Shown: one piece after another, positions 16,555 through 24,130 of the stretch | How the letters are laid out: every line of letters begins with the position of its first letter | How positions within the stretch are numbered: the first letter of the stretch is position 1 | NCBI GenBank assembly: GCA_017448795.1 | Contig: JAFSKV010000044.1 | Location: forward strand, 1-41,317 | Direction of reading: 5' to 3' | Length of the DNA stretch: 41,317 bases | From: Synergistaceae bacterium | Lineage (GTDB): Bacteria > Synergistota > Synergistia > Synergistales > Aminobacteriaceae | Translations under genes and position numbers: made by a program | Notes under the pieces: generated by a model | What the model saw: the letters and a program-made list of their open reading frames with translations, nothing else | Told to the model about the DNA's origin: nothing | The model's database searches: none

Positions 16555-18084
16555 ATGATAGCAGACGCATTAGCCAACGTAATGAACCCTGTATGCCTGT
16601 TCCTGATCTGGGCGGGCACGGTGATAGGAATAATATTCGGCTCAGTCCCCGGACTGTCGGCGACAATGGCAGTGGTCCTCTTCCTCCCGATGACGTTCTC
16701 GCTTGAGGCCACGAGGGGAATAGCTCTTCTTGTCGGCTTGTACATGGGCGGAATTTCCGGCGGGTTAATCTCGGCAATCCTCCTCAAGATTCCCGGGACT
16801 CCCTCGTCAATCTCAACAGTGTTCGACGGCGGCCCCATGGCTGAGAAAGGCGAGGCAGGCCGGGCGTTAGGCGTTGGAATCCTGTACTCGTTCATCGGCT
16901 CAATTCTCGGAATCCTCGCGCTTATGTTCATCAGCCCCATGCTCGCGAAGGTGTGCCTGCTTTTCGGCCCTGCGGAATATTTCTCGGTGGCTGTGTTCTC
17001 GCTGACGATAATTGCGGCGCTGTCGGGAAAAGACATGCTCAACGGGCTAATCGCGGGCTTGACGGGGCTGGCCTTGTCGATGGTCGGAATGGCACCGATA
17101 GACACGAAGGTGCGCTACACTTTCGGCAACTACCAGCTGCTTAACGGCTTCGACATCACGGTGCTTCTCATCGGAGTGTTCGCGGTTACGGACATCATAC
17201 TTGCCGGGTTCGGACGTAGGACGCTTGCGCAGAGGCTGGAGCAGAAGAAGTACCAGTTACGCGGCTACGGAATCTCAATGATAGAGTTCATCCAGCAGAT
17301 ACCCAACGCGATAATCTCATCAATCATCGGCATCATAATCGGCATACTTCCCGGAATCGGCGGGTCAACAGCAGGACTCTTAGCGTACACTGCGGAGAAG
17401 TCGCGCTCAAAGCACCCTGAGAAGTTCGGGACTGGCATAATCGACGGCGTGATAGCGTCCGAGACCTCGAACAACGCGGTCATAGGCGGCTCGCTCGTAC
17501 CGTTGCTGTGCATGGGCATTCCGGGCAACACGGTAGCGGCGGTGTTCCTTGGCGGGCTTCTGGTTCACGGCATCAACCCCGGGCCATTGATCTTCGACAA
17601 GAGCGGCGTGTATGTCTACGGGATATACTTCGCGCTGATTGTGGCGAGCGTCTTCATGCTGATATTCGAGCGTGCTGGCCTTCGGATTTTCGCCAAGCTC
17701 CTCGACATCCCCAAGCATATATTGCTCCCGATAATCATGGTGATGTGCTGCGTAGGAGCGTATTCGAGCAACAGCAGAGTCTTTGACGTACAGTGTGTGC
17801 TTTTCTTCGCGCTGCTGGGACTGATGTTCAAGTGCTTCAGGATACCTTCAACGCCGCTGATAATCGGGTTCATACTCGGCTCAATGTTCGAGGAGAATCT
17901 GAGGATGGCGCTTCAGGCGAGTCATGGGAACTGGATGATATTCGTGCAGAGGCCTATATCGCTGGGATTCTTGGTTGTGGCTGTGGTGTTCTGCACGTAC
18001 ACGGTGATAAGCAACCTCCGGGCCAAGAAGAAGGCCGAGCTTGAGGGCAAGGAGTTCCACGAGGCGGAGGAAGGCGAGCTGTAG
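16555..18084 (+). CDS. tctA: Tripartite tricarboxylate transporter large membrane subunit (TctA)
   Basis: A 509-aa protein with about eleven membrane segments. The diagnostic TctA motifs are present and duplicated: IIFGSVPGLSATMAVVLFLP in the first half and IIGILPGIGGSTAGLLAY in the second, plus LLKIPGTPSSISTVFDG and ETSNNAVIGGSLVPLLCMG. It carries the translocation pathway, driven by an ion gradient. GTG at 16546 is in frame but lies inside the GGGGGTGG ribosome-binding site, so ATG at 16555 is preferred. Confidence 0.92.
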   Translation: MIADALANVMNPVCLFLIWAGTVIGIIFGSVPGLSATMAVVLFLPMTFSLEATRGIALLVGLYMGGISGGLISAILLKIPGTPSSISTVFDGGPMAEKGEAGRALGVGILYSFIGSILGILALMFISPMLAKVCLLFGPAEYFSVAVFSLTIIAALSGKDMLNGLIAGLTGLALSMVGMAPIDTKVRYTFGNYQLLNGFDITVLLIGVFAVTDIILAGFGRRTLAQRLEQKKYQLRGYGISMIEFIQQIPNAIISSIIGIIIGILPGIGGSTAGLLAYTAEKSRSKHPEKFGTGIIDGVIASETSNNAVIGGSLVPLLCMGIPGNTVAAVFLGGLLVHGINPGPLIFDKSGVYVYGIYFALIVASVFMLIFERAGLRIFAKLLDIPKHILLPIIMVMCCVGAYSSNSRVFDVQCVLFFALLGLMFKCFRIPSTPLIIGFILGSMFEENLRMALQASHGNWMIFVQRPISLGFLVVAVVFCTYTVISNLRAKKKAELEGKEFHEAEEGEL

Positions 18085-18106
18085 TATTTCGCGTGAAGAA
18101 GTGATG

Positions 18107-18135
18107 ACCCTGCGGAGAAATCTGCGGGGTTATGT
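18107..18135 (+). terminator. Hairpin after tctA
   Basis: ACCCTGCGGA pairs with TCTGCGGGGT (two G-U pairs) around a GAAA tetraloop, followed by TATGTTTTA. It probably ends or reduces transcription before the HNH gene. Confidence 0.6.
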
Positions 18136-18157
18136 TTTATGGGGAGGTGTGCGAGAA

Positions 18158-18949
18158 ATGAGGGCTTGGCTGTTGACGTGGAATCCAGAAAAATGGCAAT
18201 GGGATAATTACGATGAAGAATGTGAGGAAGCCTCGGAGGAAAAACCTTTAGGCTTCACGTGGTCATGTGTCAGCAAGAAGGCGCAAGCGGGCGATGAGTT
18301 TTACCTGATGAAGCAGGGCAGACTTCCCCGCGGGATTATCGCTCATGGGATCATAACTGCTGGCGGTCTCGACTATGAACACTGGGACGATGACAAGGCA
18401 GGGCAGACTATCAACTACGTAGATGGTGAATGTGATACTCTGCTGAACTACAAGACGGAGGATATACTTGACGTGTCAGTTCTTGATGAAAGATGTCCGC
18501 AACAATTTTGGCATCCACAGTCGTCAGGAATAAGAATCAAAGATGGGGTGCTTCCTGTGCTTCGTGAGCTTTGGGCTGAAGTAACGGGGTATTGTCCCAA
18601 GAATCCAGATGAGAGCGTCTACCCTGAAGACACAGCGGGCGGTTCAGCCGAGGGCGCAAAGAAATCCGTCTACACCACGAAATATGAACGAGACCCGAAA
18701 ATCAGGCGGGCTTTCCTGAAGGGTAAACATCTCAAGTGTGAAGTCTGCGGGTTCGACTTCGGGAAAGCTTACGGCGAGTTAGGCGCGGGATATATCGAAG
18801 TCCACCACAAGAAGCCAGTCTCAGAAGGCGTGAGGATGACCGACCTGAACAACGACCTTGCTATGCTCTGCTCCAATTGCCACAGGATGATACACAGAGG
18901 CAAGGATCACATGATTACGGTTGAAGAACTGAGAAGTATTGTAGCCTAA
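18158..18949 (+). CDS. HNH endonuclease with N-terminal EVE-like domain (McrA-like, probable modification-dependent restriction)
   Basis: The 263-aa protein has two parts. Residues 1 to about 130 (MRAWLLTWNPEKWQW, then AGDEFYLMKQG and RGIIAHGII) match the EVE/PUA-like fold that recognises modified bases. From about 185 there is a zinc-bound HNH nuclease: CEVCGFDF, IEVHHKKPVS, LAMLCSNCHRMIHRG. Proteins of this layout are thought to cut DNA with modified cytosine, for example phage DNA. ATG at 18158 follows GGGGAGG and begins the domain. It sits in a carboxylate-use block, between tctA and an amidohydrolase gene, which points to insertion by transfer. Confidence 0.82.
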   Translation: MRAWLLTWNPEKWQWDNYDEECEEASEEKPLGFTWSCVSKKAQAGDEFYLMKQGRLPRGIIAHGIITAGGLDYEHWDDDKAGQTINYVDGECDTLLNYKTEDILDVSVLDERCPQQFWHPQSSGIRIKDGVLPVLRELWAEVTGYCPKNPDESVYPEDTAGGSAEGAKKSVYTTKYERDPKIRRAFLKGKHLKCEVCGFDFGKAYGELGAGYIEVHHKKPVSEGVRMTDLNNDLAMLCSNCHRMIHRGKDHMITVEELRSIVA

Positions 18950-18972
18950 AACAGATATAAGGAGGAATCAAC

Positions 18973-20118
18973 ATGCACCAAATACTCATACGCAACGCAA
19001 CACTCATAGACCCCGCCAGCAATCTCCGCGCCCCCCTCGACCTCGCAATCGACGGCGGCAAAATCTCCTCAGTAGCACCCATCATCGACTCCCAGGCCGT
19101 GAACGAAATCGACGCATCCGGCTGCATCATCACCCCCGGCCTCATCGACCATCACGCTCACGTCTGGCCCCTCGCCAAAATCGGAATCCCCGCCGAGTCA
19201 GTCTGCTTCTCCTCAGGCGTAACAACAATCGTCGACGCTGGCAGCACAGGCGCAATGACCTACCGTCAGCACAAAGACTTCATCAGCAAGTCCAAGCTCA
19301 CCGTCAAAGCCTACATCAACGTATGCTCAACAGGACTCGATTCACTCCCGGCAAAAATGGAGGACGTTGACCCCGCTCACTATGACGAGGACGCAATACG
19401 CGAGCTTTTCGAGGAAGAAGGCGCGAATCTCTTGGGACTCAAGCTCCGTACCAGCAAGGAAATCGTGAAGGACATGGGTTATGAGCCTTTGCGTCAGACT
19501 GTTAGGCTCGCGGACAAGCTCGGACTCTCCGTCATGGTTCACTGCACCAATCCTCCCGCCGAAATGTCGGAGCTTCTCTCATGCCTCAGACCCGGCGACA
19601 TCATCACACACATGTACATGAACAAGGGAAGCACAATCCTTGACGGTCTCGGCCATGTCAGCAAAGCGGCGATTGAAGCGAGGAACAGGGGAGTAATCTT
19701 CGAGGCCTCAGACGCACGGGCGCATTTCGGTTTCAGCGTTGCGGAGAGGGCGATACGCGAGGGATTTTTGCCGGACATTCTCGCGACTGACATAACGAAA
19801 CTCAGCGTGTACCTCCGTCCTACAGCCTTCAGCATGGCCAGCCAGCTCGCAAAATATTCCATGCTCGGAATCCCAGAGGATGACTTGTTCCGCCTATGCA
19901 CAGTCAACCCTGCAAGACACATGAAGATTGATGCCGGGACTCTCAGGGTTGGGAGTAATGCTGACGTTGCCGTGTTCAGGAAGGAGGAGTGTTCGCTGCA
20001 GTTCGGTGACAGGCCTTATAGTGATGAGACGGGAAGCCTCCGTTACGGGGAATATGTGTACAGGCCTTTGATGACCATAAAGAATGGCGAGGTTGTTTAC
20101 AGGGATATAGCATTCTGA
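18973..20118 (+). CDS. Amidohydrolase/deacetylase-family metallohydrolase (dihydroorotase-like)
   Basis: The 381-aa protein has the full amidohydrolase pattern: an N-terminal beta domain (ILIRNATLIDPASN), the HxH metal site at 61-63 (LIDHHAHVW), a likely carboxylated lysine 157 (LLGLKLRTS), His190 (VMVHCTNPP), His213 (ITHMYMNKG) and Asp273 (ATDITK). This is the binuclear-metal arrangement of the group that includes EF_0837/AHA_3915-type enzymes, which act on N-acyl amino acids or cyclic amides. AAGGAGG precedes the ATG. Joined with the transporters and the dehydrogenase upstream, it probably acts on an imported amide or lactone-like compound. Confidence 0.85.
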   Translation: MHQILIRNATLIDPASNLRAPLDLAIDGGKISSVAPIIDSQAVNEIDASGCIITPGLIDHHAHVWPLAKIGIPAESVCFSSGVTTIVDAGSTGAMTYRQHKDFISKSKLTVKAYINVCSTGLDSLPAKMEDVDPAHYDEDAIRELFEEEGANLLGLKLRTSKEIVKDMGYEPLRQTVRLADKLGLSVMVHCTNPPAEMSELLSCLRPGDIITHMYMNKGSTILDGLGHVSKAAIEARNRGVIFEASDARAHFGFSVAERAIREGFLPDILATDITKLSVYLRPTAFSMASQLAKYSMLGIPEDDLFRLCTVNPARHMKIDAGTLRVGSNADVAVFRKEECSLQFGDRPYSDETGSLRYGEYVYRPLMTIKNGEVVYRDIAF

Positions 20119-20136
20119 CTGTGATACAATTTCCGC

Positions 20137-21210
20137 ATGAACAAGCGCAGGATTGACGAAATCGGAATAAGATACGTTGAGAGCCTCAAGCTCTACGAGG
20201 AATACGCCGCGAGAATCCGCAACCTGATACAAGACCTCGTTGAAGTTGAGGGCGTGGAGTTCTATGCGATTGAGGGATGGGCAGAGCCTCCCGCCGAACT
20301 CCTGCGTATGCTTACGACTCTTGAGGAGAAAGACCTTGCTGGTGTTGACCTCGTTACTATAAGAGTCCTGCTGAGATTTCCTGCTGACGTTCTCAGGATA
20401 GAGTCGCTCATAAAGTCAGAGTTTGACGTTGACCCCTCGCGCTCCCTCCCGTCAAATTCCCGCGTCCTCAAAGACCCAGGAAGATTCGGCTACCCCGCTG
20501 TAGTCTACATACTTTCACTCTCACAATCCCGCTCAACCCTCAAGGAATGGGAGAAGTACAAGGATCTCAATTTCCGGCTCGAACTGCGCACCCTCCTCCA
20601 GGAAGCATGGGCGACAATACTCCCCAAAGTCAGCCAGACAGTAGGGCGCGAATCAGAGGACGAGTTCACACGGGAATTGTTCCTGCTGGGGGCTATGCTT
20701 GAGAAGGCAGACAAAGGCTTCCTGACATTGCGCGACGAAATCAAGAATGATGCTGTCCTAGTCTCTCCGTCAGCAAACAAAGCACCCGAACAGGTTACGG
20801 CTGAAACAGTTTTCACGGACGAGGAACTGTACCAGCTCTTCCGGGACGACCCGTCGCTCCTGGCTAAATGGAACGCCCGCGCAATCGAGGCAGGCTTCCC
20901 TGAGTTCACGCCCGACGCGCAGTATCTGCGTGAAAGTTTCTCGTGCCTGTGCAAGATTCTGAGGGCTTCAGGGATTGACACGCTGTCAGAGTTCAGGAAG
21001 TTTCTTGACGACATGGAGAGCGAGGACAAAGGACTCCGCCAGCTCAAGACGCTTAACGACAGCTTCCGGGACAATAAGGGCTGGAGGGTTGACCCGTTTT
21101 CTGCATTGTTCCTTCTTGTGCTCAATTTCAGGTGGGACGTTCTCAAGGACAAGGATTTACAGGGCCTCGGCATAAAAGAAGGCTCAGACCGTATAAGCGG
21201 CAAAGACTAG
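20137..21210 (+). CDS. RelA/SpoT-like (alarmone-synthetase-fold) protein with altered active site
   Basis: Residues about 15-190 follow the RelA/SpoT synthetase pattern: DLAGVDLVTIRVLLRF (66-81), RFGYPAVVY (116-124) and LELRTLLQEAWATI (148-161). Several residues differ from active (p)ppGpp synthetases. The GYxxxH motif lacks its histidine, and in the ExQxRT strand the glutamate position appears to be arginine and the glutamine a glutamate. The 357-aa protein adds a helical C-terminal part. It may use another substrate or be regulatory. There is no Shine-Dalgarno; the ATG lies six bases after an extended -10 box (TGATACAAT, 20122-20130), so the transcript may be leaderless. It overlaps nothing; plsY follows 17 bases later. 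Confidence 0.7.
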   Translation: MNKRRIDEIGIRYVESLKLYEEYAARIRNLIQDLVEVEGVEFYAIEGWAEPPAELLRMLTTLEEKDLAGVDLVTIRVLLRFPADVLRIESLIKSEFDVDPSRSLPSNSRVLKDPGRFGYPAVVYILSLSQSRSTLKEWEKYKDLNFRLELRTLLQEAWATILPKVSQTVGRESEDEFTRELFLLGAMLEKADKGFLTLRDEIKNDAVLVSPSANKAPEQVTAETVFTDEELYQLFRDDPSLLAKWNARAIEAGFPEFTPDAQYLRESFSCLCKILRASGIDTLSEFRKFLDDMESEDKGLRQLKTLNDSFRDNKGWRVDPFSALFLLVLNFRWDVLKDKDLQGLGIKEGSDRISGKD

Positions 21211-21227
21211 AAGGGGGAAATATCGCA

Positions 21228-21860
21228 GTGAGAAGCATAATTTTGTGGGTAATAGTGTCTTACCTTATAGGCTCATTTCCGACGGGCTATGTTGTAACCA
21301 AGCTCTTCCACAAGGACGAGAACGGAAAACGCGACGGCCTCGACATCCGCACGATAGGGAGCGGGGCAATCGGGGCAACGAACGTGGGCCGGGCAATGGG
21401 GCCTGCGTGGTCATGGTTCACGGCAATTGTTGACATGCTCAAGGGTGCGTTTGCGTTATTGCTTGCGGCTCATCTTGTCCCGGCGGAACAGCAGGAGATC
21501 ATTGCGGCGGTGTCAGCGTTTGCGGTTGTTGTAGGTCATAATTACCCGGTGTGGCTGAAGTTCAGGGGCGGAAAGGGAGTCGCTACGTCATACGGGACAT
21601 TGTTCTTCCTGTGGCCGTATCAGTCATTCGCGGCGGTGTTGTTCTGCGGGGGGCTCTGGTACATTATAAGGGAGCTGACTCACATCGTTTCTGTTGCGTC
21701 TATGCTGTCTCTTGCGTGTGTGTCGGTGTGCTTCATGATGCTCGGCGCGCCTGTGAATTACACGGTGCTTGCGGCACTGCTTGCGTTATTGTGCGTGTGG
21801 CGGCACAGGACTAACATTGTGAGGATAATTCACGGGACAGAGAACAAGTGGCACAGGTAA
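21228..21860 (+). CDS. plsY: Acyl-phosphate:glycerol-3-phosphate acyltransferase PlsY
   Basis: The 210-aa membrane enzyme transfers an acyl chain from acyl-phosphate to glycerol-3-phosphate, the first step of phospholipid synthesis in most bacteria. All three conserved loops are visible: GSFPTGYV (about 15-22), GSGAIGATNVGRA (about 45-57) and GHNYPVWLKFRGGKGVAT (about 104-121). GTG at 21228 follows GGGGGAAA at the right distance; the frame is open further upstream within the preceding gene but lacks a signal there. Confidence 0.93.
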   Translation: MRSIILWVIVSYLIGSFPTGYVVTKLFHKDENGKRDGLDIRTIGSGAIGATNVGRAMGPAWSWFTAIVDMLKGAFALLLAAHLVPAEQQEIIAAVSAFAVVVGHNYPVWLKFRGGKGVATSYGTLFFLWPYQSFAAVLFCGGLWYIIRELTHIVSVASMLSLACVSVCFMMLGAPVNYTVLAALLALLCVWRHRTNIVRIIHGTENKWHR

Positions 21861-21877
21861 GGGCGGAAAATTAATTT

Positions 21878-21907
21878 GGGAGCAACGAACCTGTCTTCAT
21901 TGCTCCC
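21878..21907. terminator. Hairpin between convergent plsY and mrp genes
   Basis: A perfect eight-base-pair stem (GGGAGCAA / TTGCTCCC) with a 14-base loop. On the minus strand it is followed by AAATTAATTTT, so it best serves the mrp transcript but could stop both. Confidence 0.55.
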
Positions 21908-21917
21908 GCGCAGTATC

Positions 21918-22736
21918 TTACATATTCACCAGAGAAGACGCAAGCCCCTCAAGATATTTCACCGCGTCAGACTCCTCAATCCTCCCTGTGTCGCACATCT
22001 CCGCAAGTCCGGGCATAATCGGGAGCCGGGCTGTTGACTTGATTCCGTTTTCCGCCGCAGCCGCATCAAGGTGAGACTGCCCGAAAATGTAGTGCTTCTT
22101 ACCGCAGTCAGGACACTCGAAATAGGCCATGTTCTCGACAATCCCAAGCACTGGAATCTTCATGATAGCGGCCATGTTGAGGGCCTTGCGCACAATCATC
22201 CCTACAAGCTCCTGCGGCGTGGTAACAATGACTATCCCTTTGAGCGGCAATGACTGGAACACCGTCAGCGGAACATCCCCGGTGCCGGGCGGCATGTCAA
22301 CGAACATGAAATCCGTAATGCCCCAGTCGACTTCCTCCCAGAACTGCTGTAGCACCCCTCCCAGTACCGGGCCCCGCCACACAACCGGCTGTGTCTCGTC
22401 AGGCAAGCACAAGTTCATAGAGATTAGCTTTGTCCCGTTCTTGCTGACTGCGGGCTGAATCTTGCGGCCGTCCGACAATACAGCGTCCTTTATCCCGAAC
22501 ATTCGAGGGATTGACGGCCCTGTGATGTCCGCGTCAAGTATTGCTGTCCTGCATCCCTTGGCGTTCATTGCGCAGGCGAGCAGCCCGGTAACTAGGGATT
22601 TCCCGACACCGCCCTTTCCGCTTACTACTCCGATTACGTTTTTGACACCTGGATTCGGCGCGAACATGAGAGACTCTGCTTTGCGTTCCCCGCATGATGA
22701 GCCGCAGTGTTCGCAGTCATGGTTGCAGTTTGACAT
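21918..22736 (-). CDS. mrp: Mrp/NBP35-family iron-sulfur cluster carrier ATPase
   Basis: The 272-aa P-loop ATPase has the deviant Walker A GKGGVGKS (40-47), LDADITGPSIPRMFG, and the switch FVDMPPGTGD (146-154), all typical of Mrp/ApbC/NBP35 proteins that carry and hand over Fe-S clusters. It has an N-terminal Cys cluster (C4, C8, C11, C15), as in NBP35, and the central CPDC pair (C208, C211) that bridges a cluster in the dimer. It starts two bases after the uridine phosphorylase stop, so the pair forms an operon. Confidence 0.9.
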   Translation of the reverse strand: MSNCNHDCEHCGSSCGERKAESLMFAPNPGVKNVIGVVSGKGGVGKSLVTGLLACAMNAKGCRTAILDADITGPSIPRMFGIKDAVLSDGRKIQPAVSKNGTKLISMNLCLPDETQPVVWRGPVLGGVLQQFWEEVDWGITDFMFVDMPPGTGDVPLTVFQSLPLKGIVIVTTPQELVGMIVRKALNMAAIMKIPVLGIVENMAYFECPDCGKKHYIFGQSHLDAAAAENGIKSTARLPIMPGLAEMCDTGRIEESDAVKYLEGLASSLVNM

Positions 22737-22738
22737 GA

Positions 22739-23497
22739 TTATTCCCCCTTCTTGTCATATTCTATCAGCTTCGACAATGCCCGGACCGCTACACGTATTC
22801 CCCGCTCGGTGTCGAAATTGTCCGGGTCAATCAATCCTGCTGACTCGCGTTCCTGATTCCAGATGACATTGAGGACGCTCCCGCACTTCACGCCCAACGC
22901 GCTGGCCACAACAAACAGAGTCGCCGACTCCATTTCGCTGGCCAAGACTCCGAGTCTCTTCCATGCCTCCCACTTTGCGATAAGCTCATTGCTGACCGGC
23001 ATTCTTTGGGGGCTGTGCTGGCCGTAAAAAGAGTCTTTGCTCTGTACGACTCCGGCGTGCCATCGTTCACCGAGTTCCTGAGCAGAGTCGACCAAAGCCC
23101 GGACAATCCCGAAATCCGCCGCCGCCGGAAATTCTATCGGCGCATATTCCCGGCTAGTCCCGTCGATTCTCACTGCTGACGTGGCTATGACTATGTCCGA
23201 GCTTCTCACGTCCATGTGAATCCCCCCGCATGTCCCGACACGGATGAATGTCTTTACGCCGATCGCTGAGAGTTCCTCCATAGCTATAGCTGCCGAGGGG
23301 CCGCCTATGCCTGTTGATGTTACGAGGACTTTTTCCCCCGCAAGATTTCCTGACCATGTGGTGAACTCGCGGTTGTCTGCCACAAATTGAGGGCTGTCCA
23401 GATGCCGGGCGATTTTCTCACAGCGTCCGGGGTCTCCGGGCAATATGCAGTATTTCCCCGCGTCTGACTCGTCCAGTGATATGTGATACTGTTTCAT
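22739..23497 (-). CDS. udp: Uridine phosphorylase-type nucleoside phosphorylase
   Basis: The 252-aa enzyme would split uridine (or another nucleoside) with phosphate to the base and ribose-1-phosphate. NP-I family signatures are visible: [12 protein letters not shown] near residue 20 (phosphate site), [15 protein letters not shown] (about 61-75), RVGTCGGI and the substrate motif SEMESATLF. Length and sequence fit uridine phosphorylase better than purine enzymes. AAGGAGG precedes the ATG. Confidence 0.88.
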   Translation of the reverse strand: MKQYHISLDESDAGKYCILPGDPGRCEKIARHLDSPQFVADNREFTTWSGNLAGEKVLVTSTGIGGPSAAIAMEELSAIGVKTFIRVGTCGGIHMDVRSSDIVIATSAVRIDGTSREYAPIEFPAAADFGIVRALVDSAQELGERWHAGVVQSKDSFYGQHSPQRMPVSNELIAKWEAWKRLGVLASEMESATLFVVASALGVKCGSVLNVIWNQERESAGLIDPDNFDTERGIRVAVRALSKLIEYDKKGE

Positions 23498-23562
23498 TGA
23501 TGAAGCCTCCTTGTCTCAATGGTAGAATGATACACGAAAATTTATTGACGGAGGAACGTTTT

Positions 23563-23619
23563 ATGACCAGCGGAAAATTAACGGATACTGTTTCAGGTCT
23601 GGAGGTCTGGAGCAGGTAA
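23563..23619 (+). CDS. Possible leader peptide or small ORF, 18 aa
   Basis: MTSGKLTDTVSGLEVWSR is preceded by a strong GGAGGAA at good spacing. It lies in the gap between divergent uridine phosphorylase and the RNHCP gene, 59 bases before the latter. It may be a leader peptide or chance. Nothing else is recognisable in 23498-23678. Confidence 0.25.
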   Translation: MTSGKLTDTVSGLEVWSR

Positions 23620-23678
23620 CAAAAAACTCTCTGGGCCTCGCGGAATCGAATCATCAACAACATTCAGGAGGTCAGAGA

Positions 23679-24080
23679 ATGAACAGGGAAAACAAACGCA
23701 GGAAGTACGAGAAAGGTTACTACAAGACTCACCCGTGCGATGACGGCTTCACGTGCAGGGTATGCGGCTGGAAGGTCAATCCCCCGGTTTACGGCGAGAC
23801 TCACAGGAATCATTGCCCGAACTGCCTGGCAAGTTTGCACCTCGACAACGAACCCGGCGACCGTGAGTCAGGCTGCGGGGGAATAATGGACGCAATTGGC
23901 GTGTGGGTAAGGAACAACGGAGAATGGGCGGTGATTCACAGGTGCAGGCGTTGCGGTCATCTCAGCTCGAATCACGTTGCTCCTGACGATAACCCGGTGA
24001 AGCTGGTATCAATTGCGCTGAAGCCGATAGCTTGTCCGCCGTTCCCGCTTGAGCATATCGGGGAAATGGTAAATCAATGA
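23679..24080 (+). CDS. RNHCP-domain zinc-ribbon protein
   Basis: The 133-aa protein has two cysteine pairs, TCRVCGW and the name-giving RNHCPNCLAS, and a later pair HRCRRCGHLSSN, indicating one or two structural zinc sites. The RNHCP family has no known biochemical role. AGGAGG precedes the ATG. A hairpin with a T run closes the gene on the downstream side. Confidence 0.85.
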   Translation: MNRENKRRKYEKGYYKTHPCDDGFTCRVCGWKVNPPVYGETHRNHCPNCLASLHLDNEPGDRESGCGGIMDAIGVWVRNNGEWAVIHRCRRCGHLSSNHVAPDDNPVKLVSIALKPIACPPFPLEHIGEMVNQ

Positions 24081-24086
24081 GGAATA

Positions 24087-24127
24087 ATCCGGGATATTGG
24101 GACAAAACTTTTATCCCGGATATTTTT
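24087..24127. terminator. Terminator between RNHCP gene and feoAB
   Basis: A perfect ten-base-pair stem (ATCCGGGATA / TATCCCGGAT) is followed by ATTTTTG on the plus strand. It ends the RNHCP transcript and may also work for the convergent feoAB. Confidence 0.8.
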
Positions 24128-24130
24128 GTG

